This document shows positions 42,420 to 54,450 of a stretch of 64,000 nt of DNA, piece after piece. The first letter of the stretch is position 1. The number at the start of each line of letters is the position of its first letter. Source of the stretch: Adiantum capillus-veneris. Lineage: Eukaryota > Streptophyta > Polypodiopsida > Polypodiales > Pteridaceae. The DNA lies in NCBI GenBank assembly GCA_014529385.2, contig CM043952.1, positions 52,932,619 to 52,996,618 of the forward strand. The letters are read 5' to 3'. Under the pieces are notes generated by a model. It saw only the letters and a list, made by a program, of their open reading frames with translations, ran no database searches and was not told where the DNA came from. A program made the translations under genes and the position numbers.

Positions 42420-43859
42420 CTGCCAAAAAAATGTCTAAAATATCAGCAAAAGCCCATTCAATTATCAATATGGTCCCTACCTCAAGCAGTGGATGTGCAG
42501 AAGCTTAGAAACAATCATAGCATCCCAATTTTCAATATACAAGTGATAACCGAACAGAATTTCATACAATTAGGTTACTTAAATAATAAATGACGGTCAA
42601 AATATACACATTCCGTAGGCCTTTAGTATTCAAGCGGTCTATAACGGAGCCTGTGTTCTTTATGGTCCTATCGCACTAACCAAGTAACTTGCTTATGTAG
42701 CATGGTTGATAGCCCAATGTTGGATTTTCAGTATTCATCATGTCAGCAAGTTGAGCTTGAATAATTGGAACATAGCAGGGTAACTTATGACCGAACAAAA
42801 AATTGCAAGTCGCTATTTCTACTTCAAATTTTGAAGGATTTTCAGACATCGACAAGTTGAACTTTCAAATTATTGATGAATGAGAAGATATCTTCTAGAA
42901 GGTCAACAAGTTCTCTTCTTATCATATCAAATTTGGCACTAGCCAGCCGGGCGATATAACAGACAGCCAGAGCTCGCTGCTCCTGGTTCTCCCCCGCCCC
43001 ACTGCACCCGCAGCCCCAATTCTCTTGGCTGCCCTCAATCTACCCCCCAACCCCCCCACCCCAAAACGCCCCAATCCATCCTCCCCTCACCGACAGCCCT
43101 CCTCCCCCTCTCCTGATGTTCTCAGCCCCCTCCCTCATTGCCCCCCCGCCCCCCCCACCCCACACACACACACCTGGGGCACTTTTTTTTCCTTCCTGCT
43201 CGCCGCCCTTTCCCATGGAATGAGGAAGGTCTTCAGTGCACTGTATCCCCTCTCTCCAAGTAAGGGATATTGCATCCTCAATCTCTGCAATCGGAACATG
43301 AATTCCTTTACAAATAGAACAGCAATAAAGTGCATATTCATAAAGAAATAGCGTATCCACTGAAAGAGTGATGCGGAAGGCCATCCGTCCCATCCTACTC
43401 AATCAATGTGTGTCCTCTCACCCAATTGGCACCCCTCTGAATCACGGACCTGGGAGTTCCAAATAAAAGGTTGACGCTCAAACTCCTCTACTCTCCTAGG
43501 CCCTTTCTGATAAGGCTTTTCCTCATGCCCACCCATATCCTCCAAAGGCAACAAATCAAAGGTGAACGTTAAGAAAAAGGCAAAGAAGCATCTGTGAAGA
43601 TAAACCGTACAGAGCGGTGCCAGCTACCTGTACTTAACGCACCATAGATAGGAACCATGCTCGCCACAACATGATGGATCACCAATCCCCAAATCTCCCT
43701 CTGCTCATGGCATAATGCATGTGCGCTAGGCTACTATGGCACTAGTATCTATCATCCCATTCGAACCTCCAAAAAGGAAGTTCTTGATAAGGCAATGCAG
43801 TCGAGACAAACTCCTTGAATGCACTATCCAGAAAGATGCAGTAAACTAAGTTGTAGCCA
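42420..43859. other. Region upstream of HAD exons, no further exon identified
   Basis: It contains a C-rich low-complexity block (about 42985-43170) and unassigned sequence. A short minus-strand stretch near 43240-43310 after a possible AAAG acceptor is open, but it does not clearly match the expected HAD N-terminal part, so I do not call it. Confidence 0.35.
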
Positions 43860-45229
43860 CCCACCCATCAGAATGTGGGGAGACTCTCCCGATTTCCACT
43901 CCTGAGGTACAAGCTCTTTGGTGGGCTTGAGAGTAGGCCGGTTTCCTTGTATCACAATCATTCGGATGATTCAAGTCATCTCAAAACAAAGTGCTAGGCC
44001 CGTGAGGGTGGACCAAGCCGCAACACCGGAGGTGTACTGGCTAGCTGCCGAAAGTGTGTGCATCAGCCGAAGAATCCGAAGTCAAACCTGTTGTGCCATG
44101 GGGCAATCCCAAAGACATTGACACTGTGTCTCAAGTGGATGGTAACAAGCGGTACACGCCGCAGAGTGTCCACTGTGCACTAAACAACTCCGCAGTAGGT
44201 TGGTGGGCGACTAGCCACTGGAACTTAGTGACTCTCCTCGGCTCTGCTGTCCCACAAGCACCCCCATAAATCTGCCAAGAACTCAGTCGTGAGATCGACC
44301 TCCTGCCAATGATCCGATACAGCAGGATGAGCCTCTCGCTGTGCTGTCACTATGTGACGTCCCAGCCGTGTTGTGTACTAAAAGAAGGGGGTCCCCGGGT
44401 GATTGGCATACATAAAGGAATCCCGCCAAAACCAGTCCCACTGTACTTGCACCAGAGGGTGGCACTCCCAAGCCCAAAACAGCCAGTGTCTTGATTCAAG
44501 AGCCGACCGGTTAGGTTCTATCACACAAGTCCTTCCATTGATGCCCACAACTCGGGCTACGGATCCATTGAAAGCAACACTCGGTCACCTCTGATACCTC
44601 GGTAGTGACTCTATGAAGGTGACCCTCCTGTGTCTCAGCAAGCCCTAACTGCAATGAGGACCTCCAGCAGGGAGACGCCAGTTCAAGAGCGGTGTGCCAC
44701 TCTATTGGTATAGCCTCTACGATATCTTGACACATGCTCTGCACCCTCTTCATGTCTTGCAACTGAAAGCTCTGAATCTCCTCAGGAAGTGTTGTACACT
44801 GCAGCCAATTCCCAAAAGTGCGGGCTAGACCCTCTACCATGGGACCCCAAGAGACATGAGGTCGGCTACCAACCATGTGACCTCACTCTGTGCTAACCAA
44901 GGGTTCCATGTAAGTGGTTGTCTCAAGCGCTCCTCAATGCATGTGGGCTGGTGCTGCTCAAGGCCACTTTGCAGTTGCTCCCAAGACCAAAGCACGCTCA
45001 GAGCAAAATGGTCCTCACGTCTCCTGCTCAGGCCCACTCTGCGCAACCCTATGAAAATCCAGCGAGTGGAAGGACTCCATGGGCTGCCCGTCTATGGAAC
45101 CCGGGCATGAATCCGATGAAGCAGCAACTCCTTCCAGGGCTCCTCCCCTGGAAGGAGACCCTTCCAATGTTTCCCGCCGTAATTTGTAGCGCAAATCATG
45201 GACCGTGGACACAAAGGTGGGCGGGGTAG
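43860..45229 (-). pseudogene. L1 ORF2 3' half and 3' UTR fragment
   Basis: Minus-strand LINE remnant related to 55598-56510. In broken frames it shows the post-RT region (RLRQPLTWNPWLAQSE), the segment EFLADLWGCLWDSRAEES and the zinc-binding region with a GIAPWHN-type H/C pattern, then VHLRCCGLVHPHGP. The 3' part shares GGGGAGACTCTCCC with 55692 onward. No intact frame exceeds ~120 codons. It is a 5'-truncated insertion of the same LINE family. Confidence 0.7.
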
Positions 45230-46349
45230 TCTGGCAAGTAGGCTCCTTGCGTTATTGAGTGCCACCTTATCAAAGTTCTGTCATACCCCCCTCTTGAAGG
45301 AGTAATTGTCCTCGATTACACCTCCATACACTAAGAAAGGACCAAATCTCAGCAGACAATGTTAGCATGCCATATGCCCATGATCATGCATAACTAACGC
45401 TACGCCATACACTAATGCCTTGCAAATGGCAATTCATAGAAGCAATGATTAAACAAATGAATCCAAAGTGTCACATAAACTATGTAGAGTAAGACAGGGG
45501 ATGTATGTCCAACCACTCGATGAAAATCATCATGACCGGTCCTGGGCGTGTGCTTTACTATTAGACCTGGTCTCGGTAGAACGGGTCCTAGACTTGCGTC
45601 CAACTGTTCAAGATGAATGTCCCAACAAATCCTCAACTCTGTCCCACTCCCATACTTCATGCTTCTTCGTAGGAGAATGGTATTACTACAGCCGATAATC
45701 AACACAGAGAAGATGGCAACATGCTTCTCCCACACTATTCACAAGCTCGGGCACCGCCCCACAAGTTCTTTCCGATCTTCTAGCGATGAGACATCTCTCT
45801 TAATTGTGCTTCAAAACCAGTCGATGGAGATGCAAAGGCACCTGAAAAAGTTGGAAACCACAAAAGCTCAATTTTCTGTCCCCAGCCATGAGCACTTTGC
45901 CTTTCAAAAGGGAAAAGAGATTTATATAGACCATGTTTGGCAAAATCAACTACCTATTTTGACTTGAACACTTGCTTGCAAGAGTTCAAAGACCCTATCA
46001 ACCCGATAAATACCTTTGGCTATTTAAAGGGCTAGACATGCGATAGAAGACACCTCCCGCTATGTTGTCTCTACACCAAACGTAGGTCCATGCGTACAAT
46101 ACGTACGATTCGGTCCGGTACGATAGCTAATATGGTACGCTGTCCCAAAAAGGGTACATAAAGTACGGCTAGATCTTTCTACGTTAAGTAACATTGATAA
46201 TATAGACCTGAAAGTACCAAAGGAAATATACACTGTATAATATATCCCCAGCCACTCCATCCTCAATCCAAACCAAACATGTTTTAACTTCAGCAAACAC
46301 CATATTATCGCTAAAGTGTGTAAGGTGGTTTATGCGCTCGCGCACGCAC

Positions 46350-46351
<2 letters not shown>
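45230..46351. other. No recognisable gene
   Basis: I find no domain or repeat boundary that can be supported. A minus-strand purine run (GAGGGGGG) at about 45286-45293 resembles a PPT, but there is no matching LTR. Confidence 0.35.

Positions 46352-46409
<58 letters not shown>
46352..46409. repeat. (GT)n microsatellite
   Basis: Fifty-eight bases of GT. Further GT-rich tracts follow at 46496-46530 and 46567-46590. Confidence 0.95.
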
Positions 46410-46977
46410 TACTGCGTGTAGGTTTGTGGCCAGTGCGACCCTGCCTCTGCCTCCAAGACTGCTCGCGCGCCACTCTGCCCAGCCTGTGGGGGCCTCTGTG
46501 TGTGCGCGTGTGTGTATGTGTGTGTGTGGTGTGCTGAAGCCTGCTGTGCCAGCGCCAGCAGGTGGACTGTGTGTGTGCGTGTGTGTGTTGACGCCTGCTG
46601 TGCCAGCGCCTTGACAGTCGGGCAGCAGTGTTAGGGTTTCGCAATCGGACTACAGCAAGTTAGGGTTTCACAGATCATTGATCCTTGGAACTCACGAGCT
46701 CGCTACTGCTGCCCACCTGCGCACGCCTTGCTGCCCCCCCCCCCCCCCCTCCTCAGCCCGCTGCCTCTCCCCCCTCCCCCACTGCCGCCCCCTGCCTGCC
46801 CGCGCTGCCTCCAGCCCGCCCGCTGCCTGCCCTCCGCCCCCCCCCGCCTCGGTTTCTCCTCGTCATCCGCTGCAGTTCAGCCTCCTCGGCATTGCTTCGT
46901 TTTTGGGGCAATGTCTCCTGCGCCTGATTGCAGCGTCCGCCCGTTGACCTCTTCTTACGACACAGCAGTAGACACAG

Positions 46978-48733
46978 ATGGAGGCTCCAGCTTCGCCACA
47001 GAGGGACTCGCCAGAAGCCCCCTCGCCCGACCCCGTTGAGCCCACCATTCGACTTGCTCTATCGCCGACAAAGCAAGCGAGCCTAGCCGCTGAGGTAGAG
47101 CGTTTGCAGGCGACTTCGGTCATCTACAAAATTCTCAGCACCCATCCTAGCAAAGGAGAGCTGCGAGACCTTCTCCAGGCCCGCCTTCTCGCAGAGGTGG
47201 GCAAGATCTTGGATGTCCAGATTCTCGGACAGGGGTACTACCAGATCGAGTTCAAGAGCTATGAGTCCAGTGGCCATCCGAGCATCACGCGCCCACTTTC
47301 GACAGTGGCGACATGGTTTTGACCCGACTTCGGATGTGCTAGTAGAGGAGGCAAACATCCCCATCTCAGTCTCAGTCTGCTTTCCAGGTTTACGGAGGGA
47401 GTACCTACCACTTCTTTCCAGGATTGGCTCTGCCATCGGGACTGTCCTGGAGACACCTCGTATGGCAGCATCAGTAGCTGCCAAGGCGGCTGGCATCCCC
47501 TCAGTTCGAGTTTTGGTCAGAGATACCCACACGCTCCCGAAGGTCATCCTTCTGCCTCGGGTGAGTGGGGGTTAGTTTAGACAGAGTGTGGAGTACTCGG
47601 GCCTCCCGAACCAGTGCTTCATTTGCAGACAGATAGGCCACCTAGCGAAGGCCTGTCCACGAAGGAGGCCACGACCTGCACCTCAGCCTCAACCCCAGCC
47701 TGCCAAGGCTGGGCCGCTGCCACAGCCAGCGGCACAACACACAGATTCAGAGCCACCCTCCGAGACTGGGGCTCCAACGGAGGAGGGGTGGTAGCAGGCC
47801 CGTGGCCGTCGACGCCAGGGGCCACAGCGACAGCCTGACACTCAGAGTGGCTCTCAGGTGCCTACTCAGCAGCAGTGGGTTCCCACGGAGAACCGCTTTG
47901 GTCCTCTTGAGCAGGAGGAGCCCCCTACGCCAGCCTCCACCTCCGCTTCACCCTCGCCAGCCGCCCCCCTTCAGAGTTCCCCTCCTCCTCATCCTCCCCT
48001 CCGCCCTCTGCTCTCGTCCACTCCCCACCTCGCCCCTCTACCTCTGTCGCCCCACCCCGCTCCTCTTCCCCCCACCCCACCCCCCATCTCCTTCTCCCCC
48101 CCCTTCTGCTCCAGTTTCATAGTCGACTCAGGAAACCGGTCCTCGCCGGCGGCGGCTAGGAGATCTCTTGGCAGCGCTTTTGCTACGAGTCGCCTAGCGA
48201 GAGAGGGTCAGCCCTTCTTGCGGCCCCCTCTGCAGATGCAGACATCTTCCCTTGCAGCTATCCCTCGTGGTCTGACGAGCATTGACCTCCGACGCCGCTG
48301 GGATTTCTTCGACTACGGGTTCACTCGCTTTCTCGGTGATTCCGCAGCAGACCACGAGGCAGCCTGCTTCAAGGTCCACGCTTTGTTCCTCGCCGCTAGG
48401 GGGACACAGGCCTTGGACTCAGCAGTTGGTTTCTCCTTCCCCCTCTGTGGTAGGGCCGAGACAGAGTGGTCCCTCAACTCAGTGGTGGGATGGTTGCATA
48501 CACAGGTTCTCGAGTTCTCTCACCACATGGGAGAACTTGGAGTTACAAATTTGCTGCAGACTTTGTGGCCACTGGCCAAGTTTGCGGTGACACCCCCAGA
48601 CTCAGCAGGATGTAGGCACATTGTGGTGTACTTTTTTGCTGATACGCAGTGTTTGCCTTGCTATGTATACATTCATGAGGACTCCTGGACAGAGGAGGTT
48701 GCTTTACGCACGGCTCGCTCTGCTTGGGCTTAA
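46978..48733 (+). pseudogene. ORF1 of LINE A
   Basis: RNA-binding ORF1 of a plant L1. 46978 opens MEAPASPQRDSPEA. After a shift near 47270 the second frame carries the RRM-like plant LINE domain (DUF4283 type: VLVEEANIPISVSVCFPGL) up to a TAG at 47573, a CCHC knuckle CFICRQIGHLAKAC (about 47612), a Pro-rich linker after a TAG at 47792, and a conserved C-terminal block (SIDLRRRWDFFDYGFTRFLG; ACFKVHALFLAARGT) that recurs in LINE C at 56640-56790. It would coat LINE RNA. Confidence 0.75.
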
Positions 48734-48858
48734 GCTAGGCACTCACTGCAGTCTCGCCTATCTAGAGGACACTCGGATGCAGATTATTCCCCATCCAAGC
48801 CAGCCTCGAAGATAGCCCGTCTTGCTGCTGCGGCAGCATCTATTCTCTCTTGCTCCCC

Positions 48859-49375
48859 ATGAGGATCGTCTCGTGGAACGTGCAGGGACTAGCTGGGCCC
48901 CAATTTCAATGACAGCGGAGCCGATTGCGTTAGGAGCTTCAGCGCTACCTTGTGAGAGGAGAGATTGATCTCCTTATGCTTCAGGAGCACCATCTGTCTG
49001 AGAGCCGCATTCGGCGATGTGGTCAGATTTTGCGTGGACGATATGATACCTTTTGGTCAGCTGCTTTTGGACCTGGAGGCATCGAGGGTGGGGTATGTAT
49101 GACTATTGCGGACTCATTGCAGCAGGCCATTGTGGGCAGAGGGATTATTGTGCCAGGCACGGCTCAATGGATTACTATGCAGGTTCAGGGTGGCCTTGTG
49201 GGCTTCCTGAACATCTATGCGCCCAATGTGGCGAGTGCTCGTGCAGAGTTTTAGTCACAGATTGTTGAGTCTTTGCCAAAGGCTGACCATTGGTGTATAG
49301 GAGGGGACTTCAACATGTTGGAGGACCCTTCTGACAGGATTCGAGGCAACCATGCTACTGTGCATGGAGTCGAGT
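48859..49375 (+). pseudogene. ORF2 endonuclease start of LINE A
   Basis: The frame begins MRIVSWNVQGLAGP, the first EN motif with its Asn. After two stops it continues through DLLMLQEHHLSESRI (the metal-binding Glu), GFLNIYAPN and the GGDFN motif at about 49302. It ends soon after this motif, before the remaining EN and all of RT. It would nick target DNA if complete. Confidence 0.78.
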
Positions 49376-49889
49376 TTGTTGGGTCCAAGCCCTTGTCGGC
49401 CAGCCCCGTGGGAAAGCCTCCTATGGCATGCAGATGCTTTTAGTTATGAGCCACTCCACAAGTGGAGTTTGCATGGTTAGTTTAGCCTATATATGTAAAA
49501 GGTTACACATCAATCAAAATAGAGAAGAAGAATAGCGTATTTATCGGAAAAAAAAAAAGTTAGGGTTACACAGTCAAGCAGCAGCGAATTAGGGGTTCAC
49601 AGTGGGACAGCAAAGCGTGAAGGTCTCGGAACTGACAGCTTGGGTGTGCGCACGGTGTCCCACCAGAGAATTCCTTGCGGCCTCCCTTAACTCTGCGCCA
49701 TCTGCAGTTCAGGCGTTGCCTTGACAGCTAGCTTCCGACACAGGTTTTGTACATCTTTAGGTTTTTTAGTTTGATTAAAGTTTTCAAGCAGCATTTTCCT
49801 ATACAGCCAGCTTGTGTGTGTCTGTCGGTGTCGATAGCAGTCAAATATCCAAAAACCCAAAAAAAAGATTGTGTGTGTGGGAGCTTCAC

Positions 49890-51027
49890 ATGGATTCGGC
49901 CGAGCAGTGTATATACAAGCCCGGGAAGGCCATGGAATCTTCGGATATGGATGCTTTAAGCTTTATCAAAGAATGTTTGCATGAGGATTTCGAGGATGCT
50001 CATCAAGCCTGGGAAGGATCCGCTCCTGTCATGGAAGTGCGCATTCCTATAAAGGAGCTTATGGATCCCGTTGCGCAATATGCACTCAACGCGGTGAATC
50101 TTTTTTTCCCGGGAAGAATGCCTACGGCTCAGGATGTAGGCCAATGGGTTGATTTCCTACTCAAACGGCAAGCAGTCCGAGGGGTTTACTTCGGCGCGCG
50201 CGGGTTCTATGAAGTCTTGCTGGCCGACATGGATGCTCGGGACGCTTTGCTTGAAATGTCTCCTCTTTTCTTCAATACGCAGATGACTCATGTACTGCCC
50301 TGGGCTCTCACCAAGGACTATCGATTTTCCTCGCACCTGGCGTCACTTCCTTCCTTTGCTAGCTGCTCAGTTGGGCAAAGTCATTTGCCCTCCGAAGCTG
50401 GACGCAAATACAAATCGTTTTTGTATTCTATGGGACACAGATATCCCCACACCACGAGGTATTTCCATCGATTCTGGGGATGCAGTGGTTGGCAAGCGTC
50501 CATTTAAGCTTAAGTGGGGCAAGTTTGCAAACTCTTGTTTCCGATATGGCAAATTCGGTCATATGCAGTCCGAATGTCCGGAACCCAACCTGCAACCACC
50601 GCCTTCAGCTGTTCCTACTCCTCAACCCCACTCAAATCCGAAATCTTCTGCTGACGTTCAAACCAAAGGTGTTTCAACCTCCTCTCCGACAGCCGGAGTG
50701 AATAAAGGCAAGGGGAAACAACTACAATTGTTTACACTTTCTGCCTCTCCGAATATTAAAGACAAAGGCAAAGAACCGGCTTCAACCTCCCAAACTTGGA
50801 TGTTGCCCAAGAAACCCGTCAAAGCTGCTACAACCCGTATTCCGGCATCTTCTCGTAATTATGTGCCCCCTTTGAAGAATGTTTCTCAAAAAAAGCTCCC
50901 TTGTAATGACAACTCGTCTTTGGCTGAAGCCTGGGACAAGGTGGTCCGTTCTTATAAGGAAGTTGTTACAAGTGAAGCCTCTTCATCGCAAGGCTTTTAC
51001 TTTCAATCTTCCGAGTCCAGGTCTTGA
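49890..51027 (+). pseudogene. ORF1 of LINE B
   Basis: Two frames, 49890-50507 and 50290-51027, meet at about 50290. The first holds the RRM-like domain (MPTAQDVGQWVDFLLKR; ARGFYEVLLADMDARDALLE). The second has PRTWRHFLPL and KRPFKLKWGKF, and one zinc knuckle in which the second Cys is replaced (CFRYGKFGHMQSEC, position 4 of CX2C is Tyr). A Pro/Ser/Lys-rich tail follows. A one-base shift joins them. Domain content as in LINE A. Confidence 0.72.
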
Positions 51028-51135
51028 CCCACCTCCTCAGGTGATTGCAGCCGGGGAGGATGTGTCGATGGGCACTGGTACTTGAGTTTTTTCCCATTTT
51101 CTCATTTCCTCGCCCACTGTATATACCATATCAAA

Positions 51136-51938
51136 ATGCATAGTTCTTTGAAGTGCATCTCCTATAATGTGCGTGGGTTATGCAATCACGACAAGTGGCG
51201 GTTAACTTGGCACTATGTACATACATGTCAAGCGGATATTGTGGTTCTTCAAGAGCATAACCAGCATCAATTTGCAGGACAGACCTCTTACCTTGCAGGC
51301 TACTGGATAGCTTATGCAAGCTTGGCCGGCTATTCTAGTGTACTTATACTTGTTCGACACGAACTCTTTCCGACCTTGGTTTTCAATGACCCAGCTGGGA
51401 GATGGATGGTCATCCACTGTATTGTTAATGGAGAAGTTTTTGAATTTGGAGGCTTATATGCATACACAGTGTCTGCAGATAGGGCACGGTTGTGGAGCGC
51501 TACCTCCTCTTATTGTTGGCGTTCTAATGCATTTCTCTGTGGGGACTTTAATAATGCACCTAACCATGCAGATAATACTACTGGGCATTCTCACATGCTT
51601 CATACAGAACGGCAATCATGGGATCAATTTATGATGACATGTAATGGGCTTGATTTGTGGCCCCTATCACATGCGACTAATCCAAGATTCACTTTTCAAC
51701 ATAATGCTCAATCTATGTATCGCGCTTGGCTAGATCGCTGGTATCTTTTTCACACGCGATTATATGAGGACTTTGTATGCGAGTTGAAGATTGATTATGC
51801 TATGTGTCTTTCGGATCATTTTCCTGTATGCTTGAAGCTTCGTTTTGGCTCTTTTTATGCCAATGATCGCCTGCCCAAGAAGAGGCTTTTGCATGTCAAT
51901 AATGCTTATCTCAAGCATGAGCCTTTTCGGGCTATGAT
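51136..51938 (+). CDS. ORF2 endonuclease of LINE B
   Basis: The ATG at 51136 is chosen because the EN family starts with I-S-Y-N-V-R-G-L directly after it (upstream codons are not conserved). Motifs in order: ISYNVRGL (Asn), DIVVLQEHN (Glu), GRWMVIHC, FLCGDFNNAP (Asp and Asn), then WLDRWYL and the final SDHFPVCLKL (Ser-Asp-His). All AP-endonuclease-type catalytic motifs are readable. The reading frame then runs into the copia LTR 12 bp before its own stop. It would nick target DNA for primed reverse transcription. Confidence 0.82.
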
Positions 51939-53205
51939 TGTCACGTGACACATCCGTCCGTGGACAAGCTACAGCAGGATCAGGGTTCAGTCAGTCTAGT
52001 AAGTCTACATTAGAAGTGATCTGGCACTTTTTGTGAGTCTATTCGTAGACCGTGCATGCCCAGTCACTTAGCATAGATGCATATCCTTTGGTTGCACATA
52101 GCATGATCATCAGTATTCCCTTCAGAATCCATCAGATTCAGTCAGGGGAATTTTCCAGTGCATTTAGCCTATTTTTCCTATTTTTGGTATTTTCACTTAT
52201 TATTTTTAAGTGACTTTCCAACAAAAGTAGGTAGGGCAATTTTGCTAAGTTAATATATAAGCAAACCCCAAGTTAGCACTTTCTAGCAGAAGAGGCAGGA
52301 GGAGCACATGCTCAACAGGCATCTTTTCAGTAGAACCCCTAGCAGATCCTTCGCGTTTTGGATTCCCATCCTTGCCGCATCAGCCCAGCGTTTTAGCATC
52401 GCCATACACTCTCCATCATTGGCGTTTTCTCCCCCAACAGACCATCGCCAGCAAGCCTCCCCTTCCTTGGAGTTTCCCCATCTGTAGCCATCGCCAGCAA
52501 ATCAGCCCATTGGCGTTTGACCTCAGCATCATAAAGACCTAGCGTTTCCACAGCATTGCATCGCCGGCAACTCCAGCACTGCAGCAATTCACTAACGCTA
52601 GCAAGAGCTTCAACGTTTCTGGATTTCAGGCCCAGATCAGCCTAGCGTTTTTGCTAGCAACAGGAATGCATCAGCGTTTTTTATTTTCAGCCAAAACGCA
52701 GCAGAATATGCAGCGTTTTCAGCATGCTTGATCAGTAGCAGAGTCAGCCCCATTGGTTGCAGAAGTTCCCCCAATTTCAGCCCATAAAAACGCAGCCAAA
52801 ACAGTCATTTTCAGCCACCGAAACAGTCCCAAAATTCAGCAGGTAGAAGACCACAGATTTCAGCCCTAAAATCGTCGTCGTCATCGGCATAGTCCAAGTT
52901 GCATCAGTCCATTGCATACGCATTGTACCACTTTGTGCAATCAAAGGTAGACCACTCTCGCCGACGAGAGTGGGGCCTTCGGAGGAGGGTTTTACAACGT
53001 CTCTGGTGTCGTATCTCTCTTCTCTCTCTATCTCTCAGTCTCATACACTTGCACGCACAGTGTCCATTCACTTTGTTTGTGATCATAGCATTCTCTCATT
53101 AAGAACGGAAGGCTCTACCTTCCATAAGAACAAAAGGAACCTTGAGCACAGTTCGGAGCACTCATCTTGAGCAAAGCGCAAACAATCATTCCACTGCACC
53201 TAACA
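51939..53205 (+). repeat. 5' LTR of the copia element
   Basis: TG...CA, 1267 bp. It contains at least nine AGCGTTTT/GGCGTTTT-type motifs between 52330 and 52700, and several ATCGCC hexamers. A CT-rich tract occurs near its end. Confidence 0.88.
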
Positions 53206-53206
53206 T

Positions 53207-53218
53207 TGGTATCAGAGC
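53207..53218 (+). other. tRNA-iMet PBS of copia element
   Basis: TGGTATCAGAGC, the usual Ty1/copia primer site complementary to initiator tRNA-Met, one base behind the LTR. Confidence 0.92.
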
Positions 53219-53696
53219 ATTGGCACTGTTCTGTATCACTCAAGGAAAGAACCACAAGAACCACAAGAATATTTTTTTTTTCTTGTTGAGGTCGCACGAA
53301 CCCAAGTTCGCTTGGGCATGTCGATTCCTAATCGTGTTTTGTTGAAGAGTGACAGGAATCCCAAGAAAGAAGGGCTTGTCCAACCTCCCCTTGTGTCTCT
53401 TTTCACTCATTGAGAGCGGACCGTGCACTTAGCGGCCGGCCAATCGACGTGAGGTGGGAAAAAGCATCCTTGGTGTGAGCGGAAGGCCGCGAAGGGGTGC
53501 GCCCGCAGAAAGGAGTAGAACTCAGCCCTCGGGTGAAGAGAAGATCCTTCTCCAACGCGATTTGCAAGCGAAAGAACACCTCAAGAACCTCAAGATCCTC
53601 AAGATCCTCAAGAACCCACGTTCCTCGTGAACTTAAGAACCAAAGATCATAGTGCATGGTCGTCACCCAAAGCGGAATGGATACTTCGCATACAGC

Positions 53697-54445
53697 GTTT
53701 CCCCATCTGTAGCCATCGCCAACAAATCAGCCCATTAGCGTTTTTGACCTCGGCATCATAAAGACCTAGCATTTCCACAGCATTGCATCGCCAGAAACTC
53801 CAGCACTGCAGCAATTCACTAACGTTGGCAAGAGCTTCAGCGTTTTTGGATTTCCTGCCCAGATCAGCCTAGCGTTTTTGCTAGCAACAGGAATGCATCA
53901 GCGTTTTTTATTTTCAGCCAAAATGCAGCAGAATATGCAGCGTTTTCAGCATGCTTGATCAGTAGCAGAGTCAGCCCCATCGGTTGCAGAAGATCCCCCA
54001 ATTTCAGCCCATAAAAACGCAGCCAAAACAGTCATTTTCAGCCACCGAAACAGTCCCAAAATTCAGCAGGTAGAAGACCACAGATTTCAGCCCTAAAATC
54101 GTCGTCGTCATCACCGTCGTCGTCATCGGCATAGTCCAAGTTGCATCAGTCCATTGCATACGCATTGTACCACTTTGTGCAATCAAAGGTAGACCACGCT
54201 CGCCGACGAGAGTGGGGCCTTCGGAGGAGGGTTTTACGTCGTCTGGTGTCGTATCTCTCTTCTCTCTCTATCTCTCAGTCTCATACACTTGCACGCACAG
54301 TGTCCATTCACTTTGTTTGTGATCATAGCATTCTCTCATTAAGAACGGAAAGCTCTACCTTCCATAAGAACAAAAGGAACCTTGAGCACAGTTCGGAGCA
54401 CTTATCTTGAGCAAAGCGCAAACAATCATTCCGCTGCACCTAACA
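53697..54445 (+). repeat. Truncated 3' LTR of copia element
   Basis: Matches 52472-53205. A small GTCGTC-type triplet expansion lies near 54105-54122. Confidence 0.88.
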
Positions 54446-54450
54446 ATGAT

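Larger units (their letters stand above)
46631..49558 (+). mobile_element. L1-type LINE A, internally deleted, with poly(A) tail
   Basis: The 5' end is placed at TTAGGGTTTCGCAATC. ORF1 (46978-48733, one shift and two stops) and the start of ORF2 (EN) follow, then at about 49375 the sequence jumps to ~170 bp of 3' end and an 11-A run at 49548-49558. RT and the rest of ORF2 are missing. LINE B begins directly behind the A run. An alternative is that the final ~170 bp belongs to another element's 3' end. Confidence 0.7.
51939..54445 (+). mobile_element. Internally deleted copia-type element in LINE B
   Basis: A full 5' LTR (51939-53205), PBS TGGTATCAGAGC at 53207-53218 and a short interior (53206-53696) lead straight into a 3' LTR that lacks its first ~530 bp (53697-54445). 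The flanks carry ATGAT on both sides (51934-51938 and 54446-54450), a 5-bp target-site duplication. Orientation is plus. No gag or pol domain remains, although the interior may hold the first codons of gag (MSIPNRVLLKSD near 53315). Confidence 0.92.

Noticed and set aside
43240-43310. Further upstream exon of the HAD gene
   Set aside because: A short open stretch follows a possible acceptor, but the peptide does not convincingly match the family and lies beside C-rich DNA.
45128-45157. 12-bp inverted repeat with 6-nt loop
   Set aside because: It lies within decayed LINE ORF2 and has no conserved copy at 55598-56510. Probably chance.
45270-45300. PPT and LTR start of another gypsy element
   Set aside because: The purine run with TATGACA looks suitable, but no second LTR copy or integrase end could be found nearby.
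46316-46644. Cys-Val and Thr-His repeat ORFs on both strands
   Set aside because: Translated GT microsatellite.
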